Origin: Oopsacas minuta
Lineage: Eukaryota; Porifera; Hexactinellida; Lyssacinosida; Leucopsacidae
Direction: 5' to 3'
DNA length: 64,000 nt
Assembly: GCA_024704765.1 (NCBI GenBank)
Contig: JAKMXF010000022.1
Span: 449,055 to 513,054, forward strand
Under the pieces are notes generated by a model. It was not told the DNA's origin. It saw nothing but the letters and a program-made list of their open reading frames with translations, and did no database searches. The position numbers and the translations under genes were made by a program. Positions 1 through 14,600 of the stretch are shown here, in pieces (the first letter of the stretch is position 1; every line of letters starts with the position of its first letter).

Positions 1-3000
1 CCAACTGATATTCCCACTTCATTCTCTGCTAATGCCATCTCTCCTAACATCATCAACACAACTTGGGAACCTCCAACAGCTTACCACTTGGGTGGAGTTA
101 TCACTTCCTACACACTGACCTATGCTGGAGAAGAGAGACACTCTCTCTTGAAGACTAAAATCCTGACTGTCCTGAATGGTAGTATTTACATCACTCCTGC
201 TCTGACTGATTTACAAGAAGACACTCATTATTTGATATCTGTTCGAGCTAACACGAGCGTAGGAGCAGGACCTTGGGCTAATCTAACTGCACACACCACT
301 GAAGATGGTTAGTTGATTGTTTTCTGTAATTCGCTTTCTCTATTCTTTTGTAATTGGGTCATGGTCGTAAACTCAATTTCCCTTTTCCATGCTGAATGAC
401 ATTAAGTTCATTTTGTTCTAATTGGAAATTGTTTCCCTGATAGCCACTTCGCATGTTTGTGATTGATTCTTGTATAATCCGAATTTCTATTAGGCGAACT
501 GTAAGTATTTTGAACGCAATAATTATCCTTTTTTGGTGGTGAGAAATATTTTACATTAGCTTGATGATATTTATACATTTTGTGATAACCATGGAAATAC
601 TGTTGGATGTCCAATTTATCAGGTGACATTTATTTCGGCTTATTTAGTTCAAATTGTCCCAGTCCTTAAGTCCGTAGTTCCCAAACTGGGCCATATCTTA
701 TGGACCCCTTGAAGGCCATAGGATCTCAAAACTTTTATTGCAATTTATGGACGGAGGTCAACAGAATGAGAGAAATTTGATATAGGAGGTAGCTGCCATT
801 GGCGATAAGTTTGGAAATTGCTGGCCAAATTGAACCTAATGTGAACCTATTGAGCGGGTTCTACTGCAATTGATCTAAGTTACAGGGTATTTTCAATTAT
901 AAACTTTCAATTAATTACTCTATATATACAAATTTAGTTCCTTCATCATCTGTTCGTAAGCTAACAACATCAACCGAGGGAATGAATGCTACATCCATCT
1001 TTGTTCGTTGGGAAGTACCAATCTTGAATGACCTGAATGGTATTCTAGTCAATTACTCCATCAACTACTCTGGTATAGAGATTGATACAGTTCCCAGAGT
1101 CATCTACTTGTCCAATCCTAATCTAACTAACCAATCTATTACTCTAATCGATCTGGAGGAATACACCACTTACTCTATTAATGTGTCAGCTTACACTAAA
1201 GTGGGTAAAGGTCCTGATGCTATCATCACACAAAGAACCAATCAAAGTGGTGAGTATCTAGTTCATTTTTCGCTATACAAATGTATTTGATCTCAATTTC
1301 TACACTTTCTAGCTCCTTCTGGTGTACCACTTAACCTTACTGCTTATCCTGTCACTGCTACCATAATTAGAGTGGAATGGAATGTTCCTAATATCTATTT
1401 CCAGAATGGAGTTATAACTAACTTTACTATTCGCTATACTAGCCTACTTTTCGATACACATAGGGACTTTGAACGAGTTCTTCCAGTACACGGAAATCAA
1501 ACTGCTTTCAGCTTTATCCTCTCAAACTTGCTGGAGTCTGTTACCTATGAAATCAGTGTTGAAGCTGTAACTATAATGGGAAGTGGTCCTGCTGAAGTTA
1601 TAAAAGCCTCTACCTTCCATACAGGTATTTGAACAACTACACATTACTATAATCTATTTTAGATATTGACCAAATTCAAAAATTTATGAAATTTTCCCCA
1701 ATGATGTCTTTATTGTGATTGAATATAAATTATACTGCACTACGTATCCAGCATTATCAAATTATCATCTAATGTAGCTCCATCAAAGGCACCTCGGAAT
1801 TTGTTGATTCACGAAGTAACCACTACTTCTATCTCTTTAACATGGCAGCCTCCTGAAGACGAATTTCTTAACGGAATTTTGGATAAATATGTATTGACAT
1901 ACCAGGGAGAACTACTAGACAGAATGATGCATGTAGAGGAATTTCCACTTTCTAATGAGGATGATTCGTTCTTACAAGTAGCAGAGCTAACCAATTTGCA
2001 AGAAAACACTACTTATACGATAACTATTGCATTGTTTGCATCTGGTCAGATGAGTCCTCAAATTAAACGTGTTGTCAATACGCTAGACACAAGTAAGTTA
2101 TTGCGGTTTGTACTTTTAGAATATTTTAATATTAATCTATATTTTAGTTCCGAGTGCTACAGTCCAGAACTTAACAGCTGTAAACGCTAGTCAGTTCTCA
2201 GTCCTGATTCATTGGGAAGAAGTTCCATTTCGAGAACAGAACGGAAGAATCGTTTCTTACAACCTTACAACTAACTTTACCCACGCCAATACAACTTCTG
2301 CTCCTGACCTGGCTCCTGATTTCGTTCGACTGAATGGAACTGAGGTTAATTTTTTTCTTCTTAAGAATCTATGGTATGGAGTTAATTTTACAGTGATCGT
2401 AACTCCATATACTCGACATGGAGCAGGTCCTAACATATCTACCACATTTATGCTGGATCAAGGTTAGTCTAATATTCATCTAGAACGATTTTTTTGCTTT
2501 CTCTTAATTTCGCATTTATGTAAATGTTCAATTGTTCCCTTTTCCTATAGAAACAATACCTAGAATAACTTTGCCAGTTAAAGATGAATTCATTACTCAA
2601 TCAGTAAAAGATAATATTAATTATACGAGAGAATGTGTGGCTGAAGCATCGCCTATTCCACTGATCTACTGGTATAAGAATGATGAAGCTGTCCCATTCG
2701 CAAATTCATCTTTTCAAATAACTATCACAAAGAGCGATCTTGAAGAAGGACTTAATGCCTTCGTCTGCAGAGCAATAAACAGACAGGGAACTGTTAATCG
2801 TACTGTAAATATTCTTTTGCTATCTGAATCAGTTGATAATGTTGTAATTGAGGATACGAATGATCAGATTGATAATCAGGAGACTCTAGATGGAGAGCAA
2901 GTGACTAATCTTGCTAACTTGGTAGATTCTGTGATTGCAGAGACTATTAATGATACAATTGATATGAATACTGAAAATAAAACAAATGGAACAGTAAAAA

Positions 3001-6000
3001 TCAATCTTGCTTCTAAGTTGTTCCTAAATGTAATTGACAGATGGGATCAGAATGCTCGTAAGAATGATTCAAATGAGAAGGAAGATGAAGTATTGTTTAC
3101 TACCAATACTGGTTTACTCTTTTCAACAAGATCTTTTCAGGGCGGAGCTACAAACTTAACTGAGTACATAGTGAGTCTTTATTCACCCATGATTTGTGTT
3201 CATAATTGCTTACTTATGCTATAATTTGCATTTATTTTCGAATAGGATTATACAAAGTGTCCTCCTGAAATAGTGCGTATTTATCTAACAGACGAGACAA
3301 TAGCAACAGCAATTCGTGCTATAGATATACTAATACCAAAGATAGTAGCACTAAACGAAAATCAAACTAACTTCACGCTAGCGACAAATGGCAGTATGCT
3401 AGAATCTGTTGTTGTGGATATGACAAACTCCACTGAGGAGAGTATGACATTCCCTAAAAACACCAATGGAGTGAATGATACGATGAGAGAAAGGGTTATT
3501 ATCCCCAACAAACAATTCTTTAATGAATCTGCTCTTCGTGTGAGTTACTTGTAATTTCATTTCGAAATGTTTGCATGTGTACTAATTAATACCCAAATTA
3601 ATATTCTTAACCTTTTGAAGTTAGTTAACTGTTCGTACTTGTTACAGGTAACCACCACTATAATACCCGGAGATGGTAGAAACAATACTGGAATCATTTC
3701 AGTATTGCTAACACACAAATCAGAACCAAACTCCTCCAACACAAGCGTTGAATACTCTCCTGACGCTATAGTAAATGGGACCAAAACAATGAATGTACTT
3801 TTACAAGAAAATGTAAGTAGAATAAATATTACCAAGCTCCCTTTCAAATATTAATTATTATAGCTATATTAATATTTCTAGATTACCCTCGTCTTTCCGA
3901 CCCTACCTCCAGATGATGATAAAGAATATGTTTGCTTAGCTCTTAATGATGCTACAGGAAATTGGTCATCAGTAGGAGTTATGACGCTAGGGTTCGATAT
4001 GAAGACTAATACTACTAGTTGTACTACTAGCCATTTGACTAGTTTTGCTGTTCTAATTCAAACTAAACAGTTAGAAGTGAGTTTTACTGAGAAGATAATA
4101 GGATCTACCTTCAGTTACATCTTGTTGTGTGTCTCCTTTGTTTCTCTCATTATCACACTCATACTATTCTTTGTTGCTGGAAGAAAGTTCATCAAAGGAG
4201 ATGTCCATATACTCTATTTGAATTACACATTAGCTATGTTGATGGCTATTGGATGCTTTATCATTGGGGTAGAGTCAGTTCATTCGGTTGATGTATTGTG
4301 TACAATGATTGGATTGTTTCTGCACTATTCATGGCTGTCAGTGTTTTCCTGGAGTATGTGTAATGGAATACTCATATTCTACTTATTATTCATTGGTGAG
4401 TTGTCGAATTGACAATTGATTATTTTTTTTACAATATATATAAATTAATAATTTTTCTCTCTTTCTCTAGGAATTATGACTCCGAAACGAATATGGCCAT
4501 ATCTATTAATAATAGGTTGGGGCTTGCCAATGCCTATAGTTATTATATCATCAGCTGTTACTCAATCCGCCTACACAGGCAATAACACTGGGCATTGCTG
4601 GATTTCCACTGAATCAGGTCTTATCTGGTCATTCCTGGGACCTGTCTACTTCATTCTATTCGTCAATTGTATCATACTAGTTTGCAGTGCTATTCGTATT
4701 GCTACAGCTCGAAAGAAGCAAAAACATTTACTACGACTTAAATCCGCTCTTTACAGTGCCGTAATTCTCACTCCAGTTCTCGGTTTGCCTTGGGTAGTCT
4801 CCCTCGCTAAAGTGGCAACTGTAGGAATTGAACATGAAACAGTCCAAGCCATTTTAGATAGATTTGTTGATTGGACTTTCATTTGTTTGAATGCACCCTG
4901 TGGAATAATATTTATGATAATCATAGCCATTCGAGTGAAAGAGTTTAGGAAATCAAATAAGAAGAGCATTTCAACACGTCAGACCAGTGTACAACATACT
5001 TTCAATACACTTACCATACCTAAGTCAAATCAGGCTGCTGCTCCTTTAGCAAATAAATTCAAGAAAACCATAAAACCTCCTCCAATCAGAATTCATGTTG
5101 AAAAGCCCGAAGCTACAATATTCGCATCTAACTTGATTGTTCCCACCAAAGACATTGACAAGGATAAATTGGATATTCCAGTTGGTTGTCCTCCAAGACC
5201 ATTTCCTCCCAAACCTGCTAAACCTATGCCCCCTCAATCTTCTACTCTTGATTATAGTACAATTAAATGCGAGGACTTTAGCAATATTCATCAAAATCCT
5301 ACCTGTGTTTCAATCGAAGATATAACTAAAATATTTTCTTCTCATCACAAAACTGAAGCTCTTGACTTAGACCTAGAAACATATCCCATGGAAGAAAACA
5401 TATACCAGAATATTGCTACAATTGAACAAGGACCTGAAAAACCGGAAAAATATTCTACTATATTACACGACCTAGCGATTCCCAATCCACTTTTCGTACC
5501 TCTTGATCAAATTGAAATAGATTTACCAGTGACTAAATCTGCTCCAAAAGCTAAAACATCAATCACTTCAACAAAATCTTTTGAACTTAAAACTAAAAAC
5601 AGTACTACTTTTGCGAATTACCACTCCGAGCTCAATCTTCAAGATAATATTTCACAAGCTGATTCAGCTCGATCTTCTCCAGTATTTGAAAGAGATCAAG
5701 GGATCCTGAGACGTAGCCTTAAGAAGATGTCAGCTATATTCAAGTTAAGTACATCTCAACTTCCGCAAGATACTTCTAACGTTGCTCCTGCTCGGCCCCC
5801 TCCTCCACCTCACTTCATTTCTAAAGGGAAAGTTAATGAGAGCTCATACCATAACACATATCTTGAACATCTCCACAAGATATTCAATGATAAGCAGCAA
5901 GATTCCAATCCAAAGAAGTCTGATGATAAGAGCCAACTAACTTCAACTCTACATCATGTTTCTCAGTTGCCATCTGCTCCTAAGCAACCAGCTCCCTATC

Positions 6001-7751
6001 AAGGTAGAGTAAAGGCGATCAGAGAGAGGTTTGATAGCTTAGACAGAGCTGAAGTGAAACGACCCATTGGGCCGAAATCAATTAGGAAACCAATTGAGAC
6101 AGAATTGCCTATCTCTTTGCCATCTTATGAAGAATCAACATACCAGAATACTTATGCAGATTATAAGTCAAGTACCAAAATTGATTCTATCGTTATTGAA
6201 GAACAACCTCCATCTAAGGGTGTTCTCACCGTTGAGAAGTACAATCCATTCATGACAACTAGCTTCACTCAACCTTCACAAAACTATTTAGCAACTGAGA
6301 CAATATCTCCGGTAGAAGTGATTGGTAAAAAAACAGAAAATATTGGATGCTTTCAATCGGATAAAAACACGATTTCCTACATGGAACCTGAACCTGCTAT
6401 TACCAGCATTACACCATCCAGATCCGCAATAACTATTTCAGATTCGCCAACCAAGTTGAAACGAACTCTATTTTCAATGGACAATACTAGTACTTCATAT
6501 GATCAAGAAGAAACTCCTCTTCCGAGTACTACATCCATTTCACCAACTAAATCCTTCGATTTTAGTTTTCTAACTGCCTCAACTATCGAGTCAACTCCTC
6601 CATTTAATCCCATACAACAAACCTCATTACCTGAGCCGAGTTTAGATTCTAAACTGCAAGAATCAGTCACTGTTATTCCAGAAATTGTAACTGATACTGA
6701 CTCACATGCTAAAATACCAGCAATTGTTCCTCCATCCTCAAAAACTGAAGTAATTAAAATACACGAAACCAAGTCAGAAGTTACAAAAAATCCAGTTCTA
6801 ACTGAGAAGATAGAAAGAAAGAATATACAATCTGAAGATATGCCTTCTCGCGATAGGGTTGTTACTAGCCCCAAAATTACTTGCGATCCCAAACCTAGAA
6901 AAGTAATCATTAGGCCACGTTCACAATTAAATCAAGATAATACAAATTTTGTTACTGGATTGAGATCAACATCAACATCGCCAGTCAAAAGATCAACAAA
7001 AGTTTATTCAATCAATTCGATTTCCTCTGATCAATATCACTCTTCCAACTCTACATCAGCTACAAATTCTACCTCAGCTTCACCAACACAACCTTTGTCA
7101 TTTACATATAAACCTCCTACAGATCTTACTAAAGTCATTGCTTCGAAGAATGATGTTCCGATTTCTAAAGAAAATAATCTCTCACTCAAGAATCCAGCCC
7201 CAGTTATTGCAAGAAAACCAGAAATACAATTCAAAACTAGAGTAACACGAGATCCTGCTGATTCCCTACCACTGCACTTATCAGAGCAGATTATTTATGA
7301 TAGTGAAAAACCTGGTGCATTTTCTAAGCCTCAAACTCAAAAACCTCAGCACGTAATACATAGCAGATCTTCTTCTTCCTCCTCTTATTCAGGAAGACTA
7401 TCTGATTCCTCTGAGATTCAATTACGGAGTAGGAAAGGAAGCAGCAGTAAAATATCTGACAAAATCGCGTTTTTTGATACCGCTTCCCAAGGTGATGCTA
7501 AATCACTTCCTCGCCCTGTTAGAAGGTCCTCTAACTCAAGTAGAGTTGAAATTACAACTAGCATAAGCCCAGTTAAAGGAATAAGTGCATCATCAAATAT
7601 GCAAATGAAAGGTTCTAAATCTTTCAATGATTTTAGTGTAGTGTTATCTCCTGAGAAGAGTAATAAGCAGAAGTCTGGAGACGGGCTTAATAGTCATTCT
7701 ACTATCAAATCTCCTCCTGTCATTGAAATCCCAGAAATAACAGATTTATAA
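1..7751 (+). CDS. Adhesion GPCR, gene A (5' partial)
   Basis: Cell-surface receptor of the adhesion GPCR class; the 5' end lies outside the window. Exons by GT-AG sites and frame: 1-307, 938-1249, 1313-1624, 1778-2092, 2148-2462 (one FN3 domain each, all phase 1), 2551-3170 (Ig domain, start of GAIN), 3246-3539, 3648-3812, 3882-4395 (end of GAIN, GPS, TM1-3) and 4471-7751 (TM4-7 and tail). That gives 2,144 visible residues. The GPS ends in SHLTS, so self-cleavage between L and T is expected. TM3 has the typical LHYSWLSVFSW motif and ECL2 has GHCWIS. The tail is about 900 residues, rich in Ser, Pro and Lys, with polyproline stretches and several Y-x-N motifs, and ends in TDL (possible class I PDZ ligand). 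The first two exons are almost identical to exons of gene C, whereas the Ig, GAIN, 7TM and tail are clearly diverged. The ligand is unknown. Confidence 0.9.
668..735. mobile_element. hAT-like MITE end (tentative)
   Basis: Inside the 308-937 intron of gene A, GTTCCCAAACTGGGCC is followed by TGGACCCC. This is the general look of hAT-family terminal inverted repeats (GGTTCCCAAACTGGG type). I could not find a matching opposite end or a target-site duplication, so it may be a fragment. The rest of the intron shows no coding sign. Confidence 0.35.
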
Positions 7752-8608
7752 TTATTTTCTGAACTATTTTATGTATTTTTGATATTTTAAGCTTTGATAT
7801 ATTTTAGAATTTCCTGGTTAAGTCCTGCATGTAATTGTATATTTGCAATTTTCTGTATTTATAAGCTCTCATTAAATTTAATCTAACAAATTACAATTCG
7901 TAATTAAGGGAAATTCTCTACGTTATTCGTCGGCCAAATCAAATAAACTGTGGAAACTGCATAAACCGTCACCCTCATAATACAAATTCACCTACATAAT
8001 CAAACAATTGCTAAACCGACACAATTTGCATGTCCCAACGAGTGTTGGTTAATGCAGGTTCCGCTGTGTTGTATTTTGGGAAGAGATAGATTCTAGTCGC
8101 TAATAATACTTTGGGATCTCGAATAGATGAGCCAGACTGTCGAAGCCTTTCCCGAATCTTGGTGCTTATTCCAACTTTATTCAGTAGCACTTGAGATCTT
8201 AAAATCTGATATTTTACAAATTTCATTCTTTTGATTACAATAATAATATTCTGAGTGATAAGTATTGCAACATAACATTAATCTATTACATTGTAAGGAA
8301 GTCTTGATTACATATAATCAGTGTAATATAATTTGTATTGTATCATCTAAACTGTGTAAAGCTAAAATACCATAGAATGTTAATCAGTTACAACTGAGAG
8401 AAATAAATCAAAGAACACTATTTTAGTTATTTTATCCTTTCTCTTGTACATCCCTCTTTTCAGGTTATTATTATTATCACAAGTAATTGTATCTATTACA
8501 TGTTGAGTTCTATAAATTAGGCTAATTGTAGATATCAGTTAATAAGTGCTTTGTTTTTGAGTGTTACTTACATTCTATTGAAAATTGTCAGAATTATATA
8601 TCTCTAAA
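7752..8608. other. Intergenic region A/B
   Basis: This 857-bp stretch lies between the stop codon of gene A and the start codon of gene B. It is AT-rich, should hold the 3' UTR of A (ATTAAA-like signals near 7871) and the promoter of B, and shows no credible coding sequence or RNA gene. Confidence 0.6.
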
Positions 8609-11600
8609 ATGAGAATTTATAGAATTCTGTTTTTTGTCGTTTTAGCAAATTTTGCTCAAGGTATGTGTGTGTCTCTTAGAATTAAGTAGGATACTTTGCA
8701 TATATTTTGTAGTTCTGAATATTAAACTTCTTAGAATAATTACTGTGCTGACTATTCATTGTTTGCTTTATTGTATTCCTAAATCTAATTATTATTCATA
8801 ATATTGTAGTATTAACATCAGCTGACTCATCCATCCTAAGCTGTGACTTAATTCTAAACGGCTATTGCTATGAACATTTCACTCAAAAGAGTAATTGGAC
8901 AGATGCAAACTCCAGCTGTGTAGATTGGGGAGGTGAATTAGTCAGTCTGTATACACAAACTCTAACTGATTTTCTACCATATCTGATTTCTATCAACACT
9001 GTATGGACTTCTGCAAACAATCTACAAACAAACAACTTCACTCTAGTTTGGAGTAATGGTAGTGAAGTAGATCTGTTACCTGCAGACACTATTATAACAG
9101 AATTTGCTTGTGGTTATGTGTCTGTCTCTGGTGGATTTAATATTTCCATCTGTAACACAACTAGAAGTTACATCTGTACCAAAGAAGGTTAGTTTATCAT
9201 TTTACTCATTTCATTACCTACTATTTCTTTTGATTCTGATCATTTATCCTATTTCTATTCTTGTAGTTCCTTCTGCTGCCCCTAACAACGTTGCAACTAG
9301 TGTAGTTAACTCTACAGCCATTCTCTTAACATGGGATGCTCCAGACCTCTCTGATAGAAATGGAATCCTCCTCTACTACACACTGACTTACTTCGGTGTA
9401 GAATTGGATCAAGTAGTACGAGTAGTTAATTACACCATTGAAGGTTCTGATCACTCCAATCAGACATATGAGTTCTCAGGACTACAGGAATACACTGTGT
9501 ATGAGTTTAGAGTAGCTGCTCATACTAGTTTAGGAGAGGGTGTAACTGCAAGTGTTTCAACTAGGACATATGAATCAGGTGAGTTCACCATTGATGCAGA
9601 AATATTTTAGGGTCAAAGGCGAGCCAGAGTGCGGGACATTGAGTCCTAAAATTGCTTGTGCCCACCAATTCTTTGAATAAAAATGTACTACAGGTCTACA
9701 GCTTTGTGGCACTTATTTTTGCACCTATACCACACCATCGTTCAGTCCGAGCTTCGCCTCTGTTCAAGGTTAACTTACTTGTCTGTAGTTTCATAAACGT
9801 GTATATTTATAGTTCCCACTGCTCAACCATCCAATCTGAATGTACAGATCCTATCGTCTTCAATCTTAATAGCAACTTGGCATGAACCTCCCTTCTCTGA
9901 ACAGAACGGTATACTAACAAAGTACAGAGTAACATGGCGTGGTTTAGAGAGAGATACAGAAGTGAGACTAGAAGACATTCCAGTGAACAGTACCTCCAAT
10001 ACAGCTTACGCATTGACTGATCTAGATGCATACACAAACTATGAAGTGAATGTGAGTAGTTTCACTTCAGTAGGAGCTGGTCCAATCTCTAGTTATACAG
10101 TGACTACTCTACAAGATAGTGAGTTTAATTTTTTGATATATTTGTATTCTAAAATCTAATCTCATTAATTCTTTCTTAGTTCCTTCTTCATCTGTTCGTA
10201 ACCTAACAACATCAACAACAAGCCAGAATGCTACATCTATCTTTGTCAGTTGGATCGTTCCTATACCGAATGATCTGAACGGTATTCTAGTTAACTACTT
10301 CATTAGTTATTTTGGTATAGAAATTGATACAACACTCAGGGTTATATATTTGTCTGATCCGAATGATAATGAATCTATTACTCTAATCGATCTGCAAGAA
10401 TACACAACATATTCTATAAGTGTAGCTGCTTACACAATAGTGGGTAAAGGTCCTGATGCTATCATCACACAAAGAACCAATCAAGATGGTGAGTATTGAA
10501 TAGTCATGATTATATGTATTCTCGTTTCTACCTTGTAATACACGTATAGTAATAGTAGTACTAGTAGTAGATGTCGCATGTACGACTTCTCCTTTCCAGT
10601 GCTAGTGTACTTGGAAATTGGCACATTGTTTGCTTGAGTGTGACTGCCATTAACGTAGAGGTGTTAATTTCCTTTCTTTTTCACCTTTGTGGAAATAGAA
10701 CCATGTTGCACTAACTGCTTGATTCTCCATTTTCTAATTTCTTTTTTGTATTGATTCTATCATTGTATTCATGTTTCCAGCTCCTGTTGATGTTCCTACT
10801 GACTTCAAACTTTATGCTCTTTCTTCCACCATTGTCAACGTTTCATGGGATCCTCCTCCTATTTACTTTCAGAACGGTATAATTACTAACTACACCCTCA
10901 CTTACATGGGTGTTATGAGAGACCGCGAATTGGAGACAATAATTGTTCCTGTTACAAACGGAAGGTACGTAATACCTATACTCACGAGTTTAGAGGAGGA
11001 CACTACTTATGATGTTAATTTGCATGCTAATACTGTTATGGGTGCTGGTCCTGTAGCTAGTAAATCTGTTCGCACACCTGAAGCAAGTAAGTTTTAACTT
11101 TTATTTTAATCCTGCAATTTATTTTGAATTTATTTTGTCTTTTATTCTTTACCAATTCATCAATGTCCGGTTTTATTTGTATTCCATTACAAATGCATTT
11201 AATAGATTATTTCATCATTTTCTCTCAGAAATGATTCGAGATTTCTCTTTTAAAATTCCTCAATTTTAACCATTTACATTCTCTTGTCAAATCTAAAGCT
11301 CGTAACTCTTACCAATCTCTCAGTCAACATTGCAAAAATAATCAAACACAAATTATAATAATATAATTCTAATTTCTCTCTTAGATCCTAAAGGTGCTCC
11401 TAGATATCTTATAGCAACACCGCTCAACAGCACATCTATAATGCTTAACTGGAGTGTACCTAACCCTCAAGATCTTGATGGACAGCTGACTGGTTACCAG
11501 ATTGAATATTTTGGGTTTATAATTGACACTCATAAGAGAACAATTATCATCAATACTAGAAGTCATGATGATCAATCTCAAATATTATCTCCCTTAGAAG

Positions 11601-14600
11601 ATTTTACTGTATATTCTATTTCTGTTAAGTCTAGGACAATTGGTCTGGGTCCCGCATCGACGATCCAAAGAAGAACAAGTGAAACAAGTAAATTTGAGCT
11701 CTCAATTAAATTGTATTCAGTTTAGTTCATTTATTTTAATCATTTATTTTATCATTTTAGCTCCATCTGGCACACCGACTAATTTCACTGCCACTTCATA
11801 TGACTCCAGGGCTATATATATTACCTGGAAGCCTCCTATCTACAGTGAACAGAATGGAGAATTGACATCTTATACACTTACTTATAATGGCGAGGAACGA
11901 GATAAAGAACTGCGAACTGAAATATTTACCAGAAATAGTCGCTCTAACCATTCTCTATACGTGACTAACCTCGAAGAGGATACTACCTTCAATATTTCAA
12001 TTATGGCTAATACTAGCAAGGGTGCAGGTCCAATAGCCTGGATTTCTGTCCTCACGCCAGAAGATGGTAAGTTACTGAAATCTGATTACGTGTTATGTAA
12101 CTTAAGTTCGAAGAAAAAATCATCAATATTTATATATAGTACCTTCATCTTCTGTTCGTAACCTAACAACCTCAACTGAGGGAATGAATGCTACATCGAT
12201 CTTTGTTAGTTGGGAAGTACCAATCTTGAATGATCTGAATGGTATTCTAGTCAATTACTCCATCAACTACTCTGGTATAGAGATTGATACAGTTCCTAGA
12301 GTCATCTACTTGTCCTATCCTAATCTGACCAATCAATCTATTACTCTAATCGACCTGGAGGAATACACCACTTACTCTATTAATGTGTCAGCTTACACGA
12401 AAGTGGGTAAAGGTCCTGATGCTATGATCACACAAATAACCAATCAAGATGGTGAGTATCTATTTCATAATTTCCTGGATATCCTATTGTGTAAATTTAT
12501 ATCTTGTTATTGTGTATATAGTTCCATCTGCTTTTCCTACGGATTTCCTCTTAAAGGCTATTTCACCAACTATCGTTAAAGTATCATGGGATCCTCCTCC
12601 CATAAACGATCAAAACGGTGTAATTACAACTTATACACTCACATACATGGGTTTAGAAAGAGACAATAAATCAAAAACTATTAATATAACTGTCTTGGAT
12701 GGTACATATGTTCTTCCAATACTAATCGGTTTAGAAGAAAATACAAACTATTTCGTTACTCTGAATGCTAATACAAGCGAAGGAGCTGGTCCTATCACTA
12801 ATTTATCTGTTCTAACTCCACAAACCAGTAAGTTGCGAATTATGCAAATTCCATTTCTTCTAGCTAACCAATTCTTCTCATATTTTCTATTTTAGTACCA
12901 AAGGGAGCTCCACGGAACTTGATTCTAACCTCAACTGATACAAGTATCCAGATAAACTGGTCAGTTCCTATAATTGACGATCTGGATGGAAATTTGACAG
13001 GTTATCTAGTCACATACCATGGCTTTAAGATTGATACTCACGAAAGAATGATACAATTCAATACTTCAAGTGATGATAACCAAACACTAACATTGAGTCC
13101 TCTTGAGGAATACACTGACTATTTTATCTCTGTACATGCGATTACTGTGGGGGTGGGTCCTTCTTTGTCTACTACATTCCGCACTTTACAAGCAAGTAAG
13201 TTATCTATCACTGCAAATCCAGAGTATACTATTGTAGCAATTGTAATAATGTAAATATGTCTTATTCAGGGCCTAGTGCTGTTCCCACTGACCTCACCGC
13301 ATCCCCAATATCTGCTCGTGCAATTTTCATAACCTGGTCTCCTCCGCCGTTTATACATCAGAATGGAATAATAACTGAATACACTCTCACCAACCAAGGA
13401 GTAGAGAGAGATATAATGAAAAGAAATATATCAATACCAACTGCTACAAGTCGTTCTACTACTTCTCTCACTGTGACAGATATTGAAGAAGATACTGACT
13501 TTACCATAGCCATTAGAGCTCACACAATTAAAGGACCGGGTCCTATCACTACAGTATCAGTGCGTACTCTTGAGAGTGGTGAGTAATTATAGAGTAAATA
13601 ATTTGAGAGACTGTATTTATATTTTAACTTAACAGAGCCTTCATCTCCTGTACGAGACTTAACAACATCAACAACAAGACAGAATGCTACATCCATCTTT
13701 GTTAATTGGGAAGTACCAATCTTGAATGACCTGAATGGTATTCTAGTCAACTACTCCATCAACTACTCTGGTATAGAGATTGATACAGCACCCAGAGTCA
13801 TCTACTTGTCCTATCCTAATCTCACCAACCAATCTATTACTCTAATCGATCTGCAAGAATACACTACTTACTCCATTAATGTGTCAGCTTACACGAAAGT
13901 GGGTAAAGGTCCTGATGCAATCATCACACAAAGAACCAATCAAGATGGTGAGTTAATCTAATACTTCTTCTTATGCATCATAGGCTGTGTATATCGATGG
14001 CTATTGTATAATCGTTATATTTTCATTTCTAGTTCCATACTTATTTACTTTTATTTCAGCTCCCGATGGAACAGTTCAGTACTTAAACACTACCGAAGCA
14101 AGTCCTTTCGCTACTCTCATCACCTGGGAACCTCCTCCGTTCCCTTTCCAAAATGGACCTATTATAAGTTATGAAATTCTGACAGTATTCTCAGATCCGT
14201 ATACAAACGTGACAGGTTTATCAAGGAACTTTACATGGCTCAATTATACAGACAGAACAGAGATATTGCTTAAGGAACTGAGACCTGGAGTAAACTTCAG
14301 TTCAACTGTTATACCAATTAACCAGGAAGGATCTGGTCCACCAATCTCAACAATATTTAGTATGATCGCAGGTAAGTAGTATTAGTGCAACTCCTATAGG
14401 GAGATATCATATAGATATATAGATATATATAGCATGGAGATAGGGCGACGCACTTATGTTCACGCAATCCGATTGTTATGAGAATTGGTATGTGAGTAGG
14501 ACATCCTTAATACGAAATCATAATAGGTATATTGATATATTGTGAAAATTATTTATTTTCCACAGAAACTATCCCAGAAATCTTAATTCCTGAATCTGAT

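Noticed and set aside
6503-6910. 135-codon antisense frame in the tail of gene A
   Set aside because: Low-complexity complement of the Ser/Thr-rich tail.
8883-9089. Open frame antisense to the lectin exon, repeated at 19301-19507
   Set aside because: It is only the reverse complement of a well-supported coding exon; its presence in both copies reflects exon identity, not a gene.
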